Positions 20,942-29,968 of a DNA stretch of 64,000 nt are shown in pieces; positions within the stretch are counted from its first letter, which is position 1; every line of letters starts with the position of its first letter. Below the pieces are notes generated by a model, which was not told the DNA's origin, ran no database searches, and saw nothing but the letters and a program-made list of their open reading frames with translations. The position numbers were made by a program, and so were the translations under genes. This stretch comes from Candidatus Bathyarchaeota archaeon (GTDB lineage Archaea; Thermoproteota; Bathyarchaeia; TCS64). The stretch covers positions 62,001 to 126,000 of the forward strand of contig JABIBQ010000028.1 of NCBI GenBank assembly GCA_018652685.1. The letters run 5' to 3'.

Positions 20942-21829
20942 ATGTTTTTTCCGTGGATGCGTGGAATGTTATTCATGTATGGGGAGTTCCTCGCCCTGGT
21001 CGCGTCTTTCTGCACCGCGTTGAGTAGCGTGATGGCGACTAAGGGGATGCGGGACACTGATGCTGATACCGCGAACCTTGTACTAACGGGCTCACAGACT
21101 TTGGTGCTGACCCTCCTGCTTGCTAGGGGGCTGCCTGAGCTGGATCTGATGGGTTTGTTCTTGTTCGCCATTGCTGGAATCTTTGCCTCGTTTATTGGAC
21201 GTTTGTTCACGTTAAGGTCTTACAAGGAGATCGGGGTTTCAACAAGCAGCGCAATCGTTGGAACGAGCCCACTTGTGGTGACCATCTTGGCTATTTTATT
21301 CCTCGGTGAGCCTCTGGTGCTTCCCGTTATCGTCGGTGCATTGCTTGTGGTCGGCGGGATTGTTCTGATCAACATGAAAGGGGGGCGGCTCTCGCTTGAA
21401 CTAGGCGCCATCTACCTACCTATTGGGGCTTCGGTGCTGTTCGCTGTGTCAAACATCCTTAGAAAGATGGGGACAAACCTGTTACCTGACTCGGTTCTTG
21501 GGGCACAGTTCAGCACATTAGCGGGGCTGGTGGCCTTCGTGGCATACCTGGGCGTAACTAATCGGTTAAAGAAGATAGACGTAAACAGAGACAACGCTCC
21601 GTGGCTCGTTGGTTCAGGGGTTGTAAACGCCGTGGCGTGGATCGCCCTCACGTTATCTATAAGCCTAGGCAGGGTATCGGTGATGACTGCGATTGTCTAC
21701 AGCTACCCGTTGTTTAGCGTGATTCTCGCTAGGCTGATCCTCAAGGACTCTGAGAAACTTACTAGGTACACGGTGGTTGGATGTGTGCTCATTGTCATGG
21801 GAGTAGTAATTGTCAGCCTGATCGGTTGA
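20942..21829 (+). CDS. EamA/DMT-family transporter
   Basis: Repeated TM pattern with LRSYKEIGVSTSSAIVGTSPLVVTILAILFLGEPL; start moved to ATG at 20942. Confidence 0.8.
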   Translation: MFFPWMRGMLFMYGEFLALVASFCTALSSVMATKGMRDTDADTANLVLTGSQTLVLTLLLARGLPELDLMGLFLFAIAGIFASFIGRLFTLRSYKEIGVSTSSAIVGTSPLVVTILAILFLGEPLVLPVIVGALLVVGGIVLINMKGGRLSLELGAIYLPIGASVLFAVSNILRKMGTNLLPDSVLGAQFSTLAGLVAFVAYLGVTNRLKKIDVNRDNAPWLVGSGVVNAVAWIALTLSISLGRVSVMTAIVYSYPLFSVILARLILKDSEKLTRYTVVGCVLIVMGVVIVSLIG

Positions 21830-21847
21830 TCGTTTATTGGTATATCT

Positions 21848-22741
21848 CTAGGAGGTCTCGATCCCTGTTTCTATTTTCCCATCTTTGATTGACGCCCACA
21901 CCATCCGCTTGGTGGTGAAGGCGTGTCCGATATTCCCGTCGGGGTCTAACGCGATCAGTCCTCCTTGTCCGTTGACTCTCACCTTCATGTAGCCCAGTGC
22001 CTTCTCGGAAGCCTCCTGGACGGGCATTCCCATATTCATGTATGTCAGCACGAGCTTCGCGAGGTTCACCTTCATGATTGACTCCCCGTGACCCGTTGTT
22101 GAGACACCGCCGACCTTGTTATCAGCGTAGCCGCCGCTGCCGATGAGGGGAACGTCCCCGATCCTGCCAACCCGTTTACCTGTTACCCCGCCTGTACTCG
22201 TGGCGGTTGCGATGTTTCCATCGCTGTCAAGGGCAACCGCTCCTACGGTGTCATGGCCAAATGAGTCACCGAACACTGCTTTCTCGGACCACTCCTCGAA
22301 CTCCCGCACCGCCTCTCCAGTAACCAGCTTCTCCTGTGTAATCCTCTCTAACCCGAACTCGTCGGCTATCCTGCTGGCTCCTTCCCCGATCATCATCACG
22401 TGGGGCGTTTCCTCCATGACCTTGCGTGCCAGTCTGATGGGGTACCTGACATCCTTCAAGCCCGCCACCGCCCCTGCATCGAGTTTTGCTCCGTCCATGA
22501 TGAGGGAGTCCATCTCGATTGTCCTGTCTTCCGTGAGCCCCGAGCCTATGCCTGCGTCAAAGCTAGGGTCGTCCTCAAGCACGTTGACCGCTGCTACAAC
22601 GGCGTCAAGGGCCGAGCCGCCTGCCTCAAGAACTATCCATCCAGCCTTGACCGATTCCTCTACTCCATTCAAGTTGGCTTCCACGAGGCGGTCAGGGATG
22701 CCCCATGCACCCCCATGCACGATGATAACGGGTTTAACCAT
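21848..22741 (-). CDS. Isoaspartyl peptidase / type 2 L-asparaginase (Ntn hydrolase)
   Basis: PVIIVHGGAWGIPD...GHDTVGAVALDSDGNIATATSTGGVTGKRVGRIGDVPLIGSGGYAD; autoprocessing Thr in HDTVG. Confidence 0.92.
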   Translation of the reverse strand: MVKPVIIVHGGAWGIPDRLVEANLNGVEESVKAGWIVLEAGGSALDAVVAAVNVLEDDPSFDAGIGSGLTEDRTIEMDSLIMDGAKLDAGAVAGLKDVRYPIRLARKVMEETPHVMMIGEGASRIADEFGLERITQEKLVTGEAVREFEEWSEKAVFGDSFGHDTVGAVALDSDGNIATATSTGGVTGKRVGRIGDVPLIGSGGYADNKVGGVSTTGHGESIMKVNLAKLVLTYMNMGMPVQEASEKALGYMKVRVNGQGGLIALDPDGNIGHAFTTKRMVWASIKDGKIETGIETS

Positions 22742-22852
22742 ACCAAATGGGACACTGGACCCGATATAAAACTGGGTACCATCCAGGGTTAACTGTCGAT
22801 ATCTTTTCCTGTGAATAAATCATTGTTTTATTCTCCCCTTTCCTAGCTTACA

Positions 22853-23380
22853 GTGACTGCCTTGTGCTGGTACGGACCTCATAGATACCTAAACGAGTTC
22901 ATCCGCGAGAACTTGTGTGGTAGGATTATGGAGATTGGAGTTTACAACGGGGAGAACGCCGTCGGTATGGTACGGGCAGCGAAAAAGGGACGGCCAGCCT
23001 CCGAGGTGGAGTACCACGGTTTCGATTTCTTCTCCAGTTACAGCACCGAGCGGATCGGGGGAAAACTGGATGAGACTGGTTGCAGGCACGCGCTCTTTGA
23101 GGGGAATACCTTGGACACAGTACCAGAGGCGGCTAGGATCTTGCAACCCATGGACATTATATTCATCGACGGAGGCAAGTCCTTCAGCGAGGCTTGGAGT
23201 GACTGGGAGGGGGCAGCGAAACTCATGCATGACGGCACAGGCGTCTTTATCCACAACGTGGATTTTGCAGGCGTAGAGAAAATGGTTCGCAGTATCCCTA
23301 GAGATATTTACGACGTAGAGATGTTCAACCCACGGTTCGAGGGTAAAGTTGCCCTGATTAGAAAAAAGCCATCCAGTTAA
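22853..23380 (+). CDS. Class I SAM-dependent methyltransferase (Methyltransf_24-like)
   Basis: RIMEIGVYNGENAVGMVRAAK...DIIFIDGGKSFSEAWSDWEGAAKLM; GTG start. Confidence 0.65.
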   Translation: MTALCWYGPHRYLNEFIRENLCGRIMEIGVYNGENAVGMVRAAKKGRPASEVEYHGFDFFSSYSTERIGGKLDETGCRHALFEGNTLDTVPEAARILQPMDIIFIDGGKSFSEAWSDWEGAAKLMHDGTGVFIHNVDFAGVEKMVRSIPRDIYDVEMFNPRFEGKVALIRKKPSS

Positions 23381-23451
23381 TGAGGGAAAAAACCGACTCC
23401 ATCTACTAAGACGGCCTTCTCATACTTTACGCTTCGATTAACGTCAGCTTG

Positions 23452-23598
23452 CTAATCTGTCTCGACCATGTTCTGCGCTACTTGCATCGTGTCCAAGTGG
23501 ACATTCGATGTTTTGGCTTCACGATCCCACTTCCTGAATGGCTCGCATGATTCGCATAGCGGGAAAAAATGTCCAACTTTATGGCAAACATAGACCAT
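23452..23598 (-). CDS. Putative Cys/His-rich microprotein (48 aa)
   Basis: Hand translation of minus strand: MVYVCHKVGHFFPLCESCEPFRKWDREAKTSNVHLDTMQVAQNMVETD*; potential metal ligands C-H...H...C-x2-C; below the ORF-track length cutoff. Confidence 0.4.
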   Translation of the reverse strand: MVYVCHKVGHFFPLCESCEPFRKWDREAKTSNVHLDTMQVAQNMVETD

Positions 23599-23699
23599 TT
23601 TGCATCTTCAAAACGAGTTTCGGTGCATTGCTTATCTACCTATGTGTCTGGTTTTTTTCACACCCCGTTAGGAGAAGAGGAATATGACCTGAAAGAAGA

Positions 23700-23777
23700 T
23701 GGTGGGCCGGGTCGGATTCGAACCAACGACTACCGCGATGTGAACGCGGTGTCCTAGCCAGACTAGACCACCGGCCC
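23700..23777 (-). tRNA. tRNA-Val (CAC)
   Basis: Minus strand GGGCCGG...CCGCG-TTCACAT-CGCGG...GGTTCGAATCC...CCGGCCC-A-CCA; full cloverleaf, encoded CCA. Confidence 0.93.
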
Positions 23778-23926
23778 ATCCTGCACCTGATATTCAGGCA
23801 AACTAAATAAATCCTTTCCGCTGTTCAAGGTTCTTCCACTTTTGTAAAAAGGGGAAAGAAAACTGCACATTTAAGCAGGAATTATATACCAGATTGACCA
23901 AATGTAATGACATTCGGTGAATAAAC

Positions 23927-24373
23927 ATGATTGATCAGGTTGATCGCGCAATACTGGAGGAGTACATCAAGGACAGCAGGCAGAGCTTCAGGGAGGTAGC
24001 TAGGAAGACCGACGTTAGCCCGGGCACGGTGGCGGCAAGGGTCTCCAAGATGGAGGAAAAGGGCATCATCAAGAGGTACACTATCCAAGTTGACCACGAG
24101 AAGCTGGGGTACGACCTGACGGTCCTCATAAACGTGAACGTTAGCGGGGCACCTGATTTCTTCGAGGAGAACAACGCGCTTACCGCGCTAGTGGAGCCCA
24201 ATGCCATATACAACACCACCGGCGACAATGATATCATGATCATCGCCAAGTTCAAGAACCGAGAGGAGCTGAGCAACTTCACAAAGAACCTGTTGCGGAT
24301 GGAGACCGTCCAGGGCACCAAGACCCAGCTGGTTCTGAAGACCCTAATCGAGGACTTTGACAAGCTCAGGTAA
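23927..24373 (+). CDS. Lrp/AsnC family transcriptional regulator
   Basis: IDQVDRAILEEYIKDSRQSFREVARKTDVSPGTVAARVSKMEEKGIIKRYTIQVD HTH plus RAM domain. Confidence 0.93.
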   Translation: MIDQVDRAILEEYIKDSRQSFREVARKTDVSPGTVAARVSKMEEKGIIKRYTIQVDHEKLGYDLTVLINVNVSGAPDFFEENNALTALVEPNAIYNTTGDNDIMIIAKFKNREELSNFTKNLLRMETVQGTKTQLVLKTLIEDFDKLR

Positions 24374-24376
24374 TGC

Positions 24377-24646
24377 CTATTCCGGGTCGATGGGCACCAT
24401 CTCCATTATTACCTGACCATTTGGGTCGGGGCACTCCACTAGCCACGTTCCCTCCATCCAGTCACCCGGCTCGTCCAGCTTGCGCTGTTTTGCCGGTATC
24501 AAGGGCAGTATGGAGTTCAACGCCCAGAAACAGAAATGCCTCTCCGGGATTGATATTCTGCCTCCGCGGACGATGAAGAAATCGCCCTCCTGGATGGTGT
24601 CGCAGTAGCCCTTGATCTCCTTGACAATGACCTTCAGGTCCTGCAT
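24377..24646 (-). CDS. TIGR04076-like small protein
   Basis: KVIVKEIKGYCDTIQEGDFFIVRGGRISIPERHFCFWALNSILPLIPAKQR...CPDPNGQVIMEMVPI matches the family pattern. Confidence 0.7.
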   Translation of the reverse strand: MQDLKVIVKEIKGYCDTIQEGDFFIVRGGRISIPERHFCFWALNSILPLIPAKQRKLDEPGDWMEGTWLVECPDPNGQVIMEMVPIDPE

Positions 24647-24670
24647 CTCAGATCTCCTTTTTTCGTTGTT

Positions 24671-24750
24671 TGAGGATTCTCCTCAGAAAATCTTGTTCCC
24701 ACTAGGCGTGGGAGTAATTCCAGTCCAAGTGATACACGCTCATGTCACTT
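24671..24750 (-). ncRNA. Cluster of three hairpins in the leader of the TIGR04076-like gene (candidate structured leader or small RNA)
   Basis: Stems TGAGGA-TTC-TCCTCA (24671-24685), TCCCAC-TAGGC-GTGGGA (24697-24713), AAGTGATA-N8-TGTCACTT with one GU pair (24727-24750); TATA-like TTTATAAATTT at 24880-24890. Confidence 0.35.
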
Positions 24751-25038
24751 CGCTTATCTGGGAAAGTGGAGGTGGATAAAACTGTTGTAACCAGAAAACG
24801 GGTCATCTGAGCTGGGGCGTGGGTTTCATCTTCCCCCTACCAAATTCATGGTGCCTGTAGGATTTTACTTGATGACATTTTTATAAATTTGGAATGGGAA
24901 GTGCTTAGCACGGGCGTCCTGTGAATGGTTACCCTATATATCGCGAATAAAAAAATCGGGTTTCTTATATCAAGTAACCTGACATAAGAGAAAAACGTTC
25001 TCGTCACCGGTATTATCTCGAAAAAAGTAACGAGGGTT

Positions 25039-25968
25039 TTAAACTGGTGTCAGCCAGTGCTTGTACTTTTTGACGTTCCCGGCAAGTATCTCGGCGTAGT
25101 ATTCGCCGATCTTCTTGGTGATGGGCCCCGGGTACCCCTTGCCCATCTTGATGTCGTCGATACTGGTTATGGGTGTACATTCTCCGCCGGTCCCGCAGAG
25201 GAACGCCTCGTCGCTGGCGTACAGCTCCACCCTCGTATAGTCCTTGACCTCGACCGGGTGCCCCAGGTCTGGGATGAACTCGATGAAGCAGCCGCGGGTG
25301 ACTGATTCAAGAATGGATGCGGTGACCGGTGACGTGATGACCTTGCCGTCCCGTACAACCATCAGGCACGCCAGCGTCCCCTCCGAGACAAAGCCCCTGT
25401 TGTCAAGGAAGATCGCGTTATCGTACCCGCACCTCTTCGCCTCCCTGATGGCGTGCATGTTGTTCTGGTAGTTGGCCCAGCTCTTTGCCTGGGTTGGGAG
25501 GGCGTCGCTGCTTATCCTCCGCCAGCTGCTCACCATGAACCTACGCTCCTCCCCGAACTTTTTGTTACCCTTACCCAGCAAGGTCTCAAAGGGCCAGACG
25601 GGCACCACGACGTGACTGTCGTCGGAGCCCCATGCTTTCTTCGGCCATATCCTCGGTTGGGTATACGTGTTCGTGTTGTAATCGTTTCTTATGATGCAGG
25701 CCCGTACCGCTTCAAGCAGTTCGTCCTTGCTGTACGGCATGGCCAGGCCGTTGACATCGGCGCTTCTCCACAGTCTGTCTATGTGTTGCGTCCAGCCGAA
25801 GATATTTAGGTCCCCGCTTCCGTTCACGTCGCCCTCGACGTATGCCTTTATGCCCTCGAATATACCGAGGTGTATCGCCTCCATAGGGGAGACCAGGGCG
25901 TCCTTTGTCTCCATTACGCTGCCGTTCATCCAGCAGTACCTTGATCCTCCAAAACCAGCTGCGCTCAT
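25039..25968 (-). CDS. ilvE: Branched-chain amino acid aminotransferase (class IV)
   Basis: LGIFEGIKAYVEG...AKSWANYQNNMHAIREAKRCGYDNAIFLDNRGFVSEGTLACLMVVRDG...ASDEAFLCGTGGECTPI. Confidence 0.9.
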   Translation of the reverse strand: MSAAGFGGSRYCWMNGSVMETKDALVSPMEAIHLGIFEGIKAYVEGDVNGSGDLNIFGWTQHIDRLWRSADVNGLAMPYSKDELLEAVRACIIRNDYNTNTYTQPRIWPKKAWGSDDSHVVVPVWPFETLLGKGNKKFGEERRFMVSSWRRISSDALPTQAKSWANYQNNMHAIREAKRCGYDNAIFLDNRGFVSEGTLACLMVVRDGKVITSPVTASILESVTRGCFIEFIPDLGHPVEVKDYTRVELYASDEAFLCGTGGECTPITSIDDIKMGKGYPGPITKKIGEYYAEILAGNVKKYKHWLTPV

Positions 25969-26006
25969 GGAAAATAGGTTGGGTTAAGGGTTAATGAAAG
26001 TAGTGG

Positions 26007-27023
26007 CTAACCAATGACGTCCTTGAAGACCCTCATGTGGTTGCCGCCGAGGATTTTCAGTACGTCCTCGTCGCTGTAACCCCTCTTCACTAACACCCTG
26101 GTGACGTTTGGTGTCTTGTCAACGGTCTCGATACCCTCCGGCGGGTTGCCGATGCCGTCGTAGTCAGAGCCCAGTCCAACATGATCGGGGCCAACCAGCT
26201 TCACTATGTGGTCGATGTGATCAACCATGTGCTCAACGGTCGCGCCGTCTCCTCCCTCCCGAACGAAGGATGGCGCGTAGTTCATGCCGAGGACCCCGCC
26301 GTGGTCCGAAATCGCCTTGATCATGTCGTCATCGCAGTTCCTGGCATGGTTACACACCGCCCTTGCGTTGCTGTGACTGGCGATGAACGGCCCCTTCATG
26401 ACATCTGCCACATCCCAGAACACGCTGTCAGCAAGGTGGCTCACGTCAAAGACCATTCCAAGCCTGTCCATCTCCTCAAGGCCCTGGACCCCTAGCTCAG
26501 TGAGCTTGCTCTCGCTCCTCTTTGCGCCTAAACCATCCGCGAAAGGCGTCCTGTAGTTCCACGCGAAGCTCAGCATCCTGACCCCGAGCCTGTAATAGAC
26601 TCTTAGTGCTCCTATCTCGCCCATCAACGGCTCCGCACCCTCTAGGCTCAGCAGTCCGCAAGTCTTCTCCGCCTTCTTCGCATCAACGATCTCGTCGTGG
26701 GTGGTGACCGCCACGATCCCGTCGTTTGCCTCGATCTCGGTGTAGAACTTGTCCACCATCAGCGTGGCCATCAACGGGGCTTCAGGCACGATTGCCCTCC
26801 TCCCCGTGTACACCGCGAATGTCTGGCATGTCACCCCTCCCTCCACCATCCTTGGAAGGTCCAGGTGACCGCTCTCGCCCCGTTCCCCCAGTTTCCTTGC
26901 CGGAGGTCGTCTATATGGCTGCTTGAGGAACTGCATCAGTGTATCGCAGTGGGTGTCAACTACTATGGCCTCCTTGTGAAGCCTCATTGCCCGCTCTTCT
27001 TGGGTCTTTGTTAGCTCGATCAT
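26007..27023 (-). CDS. Membrane dipeptidase (renal dipeptidase, M19 family)
   Basis: IVVDTHCDTLMQ...GHLDLPRMVEGGVTCQTFAVY...DVSHLADSVFWDVADVMKGPFIASHSNARAVCNHARN...HVGLGSDYDGIG. Confidence 0.92.
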   Translation of the reverse strand: MIELTKTQEERAMRLHKEAIVVDTHCDTLMQFLKQPYRRPPARKLGERGESGHLDLPRMVEGGVTCQTFAVYTGRRAIVPEAPLMATLMVDKFYTEIEANDGIVAVTTHDEIVDAKKAEKTCGLLSLEGAEPLMGEIGALRVYYRLGVRMLSFAWNYRTPFADGLGAKRSESKLTELGVQGLEEMDRLGMVFDVSHLADSVFWDVADVMKGPFIASHSNARAVCNHARNCDDDMIKAISDHGGVLGMNYAPSFVREGGDGATVEHMVDHIDHIVKLVGPDHVGLGSDYDGIGNPPEGIETVDKTPNVTRVLVKRGYSDEDVLKILGGNHMRVFKDVIG

Positions 27024-27138
27024 GGTGTTCAGAACATATTATCCGTTTTGAGGTTTTTACTGTTTTCCCGTTCCCGTTTTCTTTTGTTAAGGTTAATAAA
27101 TGAGTCTCATCTAAGTTGACTGAGTCCGAGGAAAACCG

Positions 27139-29193
27139 ATGCTGATCAAAGAGGTAATTCTAGAGAACTTCATGTCATACGAGTATGCCCGTATACCCCT
27201 TAGGGAAGGGGTGAACGTCGTATGCGGACCAAACGGCTCGGGCAAGAGCAGCCTCCTTCTAGGAATCTGCGTCGCCCTCGGGGACACATACACAGAGAGA
27301 TCAAAAAAATTAAGCGACCTCATCAGGTGGGGCGCTGATGTCGCCAGGGTAACTTTGACCCTTAACAACGGCAAAAAGGCAAACGGCTACAGGCCCGTCC
27401 CACAGTACAACATGGACGATATCACCCTCACGAGGACCCTCCGCACGGACGGCAAGTATGGTTTCCAGCTCAACCAGAGGAATGTCTCGAAGATCGAGGT
27501 AGTCAGCCTGCTCAAGACTTTCGGTTTCGACCCCAATAATATGCTCATCATCATGCACCAGGCCATGCCAACCAGGTTTGCCAACATCAACCCTAAGGAG
27601 AGGCTCAAGATACTGGAATCCGCAGTCGGGTATGAGACGTTCAGGGATGACGTCATCGAGGCCAAGAGCAAGCTAAGCGGAGTCCTCAGCGAGGAGCAGA
27701 GCCTTGGTAGCCTAATGAACCAGGCAAGGGAGACACTCAATTACTGGCGCGAGCAGAACGAGAGGCTTCAGGAAAAGAAACAACTCCAGACCAGGCAGGT
27801 CTTTCTCCAGCAGGAGATGGCATGGAGCCGCGTCGTAATGCTTGAGGCACAGGTCGAGAAGCTACTGGACCAATTCGGCGACACCGAGAAGGACTTGGCT
27901 GATGCCGAGGCCGAGATGGCCAGGAACACCCAGAACATCGTTGACTCAGAGTCATCTCTACGTGAGATGCGCACCCACAGGAACGACCTCATCGAGAAGA
28001 GGATCGCGTCAGAGAGGGCAATCGGCGTAAACGAGTACAGCATCAACGCTGCCAAGGAGCAGATTACCCAGCTTGACAGGATACTCAAGAACAGCCAGGA
28101 GCAGAGGCAGAGGTTCGAGTCAAGCTTCAAATCATTACTTTCACAGGTCCAGGGTAGCGATACCAAGCTGGACGATTACTTCAGCCTCTTCACCCAGATC
28201 GAGGAGACACAAGTCGAGTCATACGACAGCCTCAATACCGAGTTCGGATCACAGAAGATGGTCAACCAGACCAGCCTAGAGTCCTTCTCAAACCAGCTAT
28301 CAGCGGCAGAGGAGGAGAGCCTGCGCCTCATGAACGAGATGGAGGGCGTCCGCAGGGGTATCGAGCAGTCAAACGACAAGTACATCGATTCCAGGATCAG
28401 GCTGGCCCTCCTCAAGGACAGGAGGCAGAGGCTAAGCCGCAGGGTACAGCTACTACAGGGCGAGATTGACAGGGCAAACAGGGATCTGAAGGACTCAGAG
28501 GCAGAGGCACTCATCAGGGGCCCCAGGATCGAGACCGGTAGGACCGGCGACGACATACTCAACGAGATCAGGAAAACCCAGGGCATCCTCATGGGCATGG
28601 CAAACATCCCCGACGAGGCCGAGGAGATGTACGAATCCTACAACGAGACCTATAAGGAGATTCAGAAGCGCATCGAGGAGGTCAGGGCCAACAGGATCAG
28701 AATTCTACAGGAGATCGAGGAGCGCCAGAAGAGGTGGCGAGAGATGACCGAGACGATGCTTGACGAGGTCAACATCCGGTACAAGCAGCTTCTCAGGAAG
28801 CTCCAGGCCGTAGGCGAGGTCAGGCTCATCAACAACCATGACATCGAGGAGGCCGGGCTTGAGATGTACGTTGGCTTCAAGGGGGCGGCGACACAGAAGC
28901 TGGACCCCTACACCCATAGTGGAGGCGAGAGGAGCAGCAGTGTAATGGCGTTCCTGCTGGCACTGCAGCAGAACATACTGAGTCCATTCCGGGCAGTGGA
29001 CGAGTTCGACCTGCACATGGACCCCCAGAACAAGGAGGCCGTCAGTGATTTCATCGTCTCTACCATGGCGGGCACAAACGACCAGTATATCGCCATCACG
29101 CCTAGCCAGGTCACTTTCAAGGGAACGGATGTCCACATCATCATGATTCACAAGTCCGAGACGGTCTCGATACCGAGGCTAGTGGAGGCGTAA
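27139..29193 (+). CDS. SMC-superfamily ATPase, SMC5/6-like, short arms, no recognisable hinge
   Basis: Walker A GPNGSGKSS after LENFMSYEYARIPLREGVNVVC; QEMAWSRVVMLEAQVEKL; signature HSGGERSSSVMAFLLALQ; Walker B SPFRAVDEFDLHMDPQNKEAV; 684 aa. Confidence 0.85.
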   Translation: MLIKEVILENFMSYEYARIPLREGVNVVCGPNGSGKSSLLLGICVALGDTYTERSKKLSDLIRWGADVARVTLTLNNGKKANGYRPVPQYNMDDITLTRTLRTDGKYGFQLNQRNVSKIEVVSLLKTFGFDPNNMLIIMHQAMPTRFANINPKERLKILESAVGYETFRDDVIEAKSKLSGVLSEEQSLGSLMNQARETLNYWREQNERLQEKKQLQTRQVFLQQEMAWSRVVMLEAQVEKLLDQFGDTEKDLADAEAEMARNTQNIVDSESSLREMRTHRNDLIEKRIASERAIGVNEYSINAAKEQITQLDRILKNSQEQRQRFESSFKSLLSQVQGSDTKLDDYFSLFTQIEETQVESYDSLNTEFGSQKMVNQTSLESFSNQLSAAEEESLRLMNEMEGVRRGIEQSNDKYIDSRIRLALLKDRRQRLSRRVQLLQGEIDRANRDLKDSEAEALIRGPRIETGRTGDDILNEIRKTQGILMGMANIPDEAEEMYESYNETYKEIQKRIEEVRANRIRILQEIEERQKRWREMTETMLDEVNIRYKQLLRKLQAVGEVRLINNHDIEEAGLEMYVGFKGAATQKLDPYTHSGGERSSSVMAFLLALQQNILSPFRAVDEFDLHMDPQNKEAVSDFIVSTMAGTNDQYIAITPSQVTFKGTDVHIIMIHKSETVSIPRLVEA

Positions 29194-29194
29194 T

Positions 29195-29968
29195 ATGTCA
29201 GAGCTTGAGAGCGTCATCAACCTGTGCCTGATGGTTCAGAGCGGCAAGATCGAGCCATTCGACATCGATTTTGATTACGTGATGAGTGTTATCAAGAAGA
29301 ACTATCCAAACCTCAAGAACGTCCAGGAGTTCTGCCTGGACGCACAGGCGCTCAAGGAGCTGAGCAACGTCCTTGAGCGGCAGAACCAGTGGATCGAGCA
29401 CCAGTCAACCACGTTGTACAAGGACCCGTTCATGTTGAGCCAGAGCCTCATGGGCATGGACATCGGGGCCATAGCGAACGCGTTCCTCCGTTCATGGCAT
29501 CCACTCATGGAGATGGAGCAGATAAGCACCAAGACCTTGGCGGGGAGCCTGAGCTACTGGGGCGGACTGATACCCTTCGATGAGAGGTGGCAGGACTGCC
29601 TAGTGGAGGAGCGAGAAACTGAGTACGCCAGCATGGACGAGGCGATAGAGCTGGGTTTCATACCCGGAGAGGGGTTCACGGAGGTCGTGGAGAACTTTTG
29701 GAAGGAGCTCGGTGAGCGCGTCGGTCCAGGAGGTATAATAGAATACTGGGAGTGGATAGGGGAGGAGACCTACGAGGCCACCGTATACAGGGCCTACTTA
29801 ACGGTCTTCATGGTGGGTTACGGCTACGCGAACGCCCACTGGGACCGACTCATGGAGGAGAACAAGATCATACACAACGTGGAGCCGCGGCCTGACCCGG
29901 GCCAGCAGAAGGTCAGCATACCGACGATGGTAGATTACGAGGAATGGAAACAATGGCAAAACGATTAA
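29195..29968 (+). CDS. Putative kleisin-like (ScpA/Nse4-type) subunit of the SMC complex
   Basis: N-terminus LESVINLCLMVQSGKIEPFDIDFDYVMSVIKKNYPNLKNVQEFCLDAQALKELSNVLERQNQWI resembles ScpA; 1 nt downstream of the SMC stop codon. Confidence 0.45.
   Translation: MSELESVINLCLMVQSGKIEPFDIDFDYVMSVIKKNYPNLKNVQEFCLDAQALKELSNVLERQNQWIEHQSTTLYKDPFMLSQSLMGMDIGAIANAFLRSWHPLMEMEQISTKTLAGSLSYWGGLIPFDERWQDCLVEERETEYASMDEAIELGFIPGEGFTEVVENFWKELGERVGPGGIIEYWEWIGEETYEATVYRAYLTVFMVGYGYANAHWDRLMEENKIIHNVEPRPDPGQQKVSIPTMVDYEEWKQWQND

Noticed and set aside
22143-22769. 208-aa plus-strand ORF
   Set aside because: Antisense to the asparaginase gene, Ser/Pro/Thr-rich shadow translation.
24647-25038. SRP RNA or RNase P RNA in the long non-coding gap
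   Set aside because: None of the conserved SRP helix 8 or RNase P core motifs could be recognised; retained only as an unclassified structured region.
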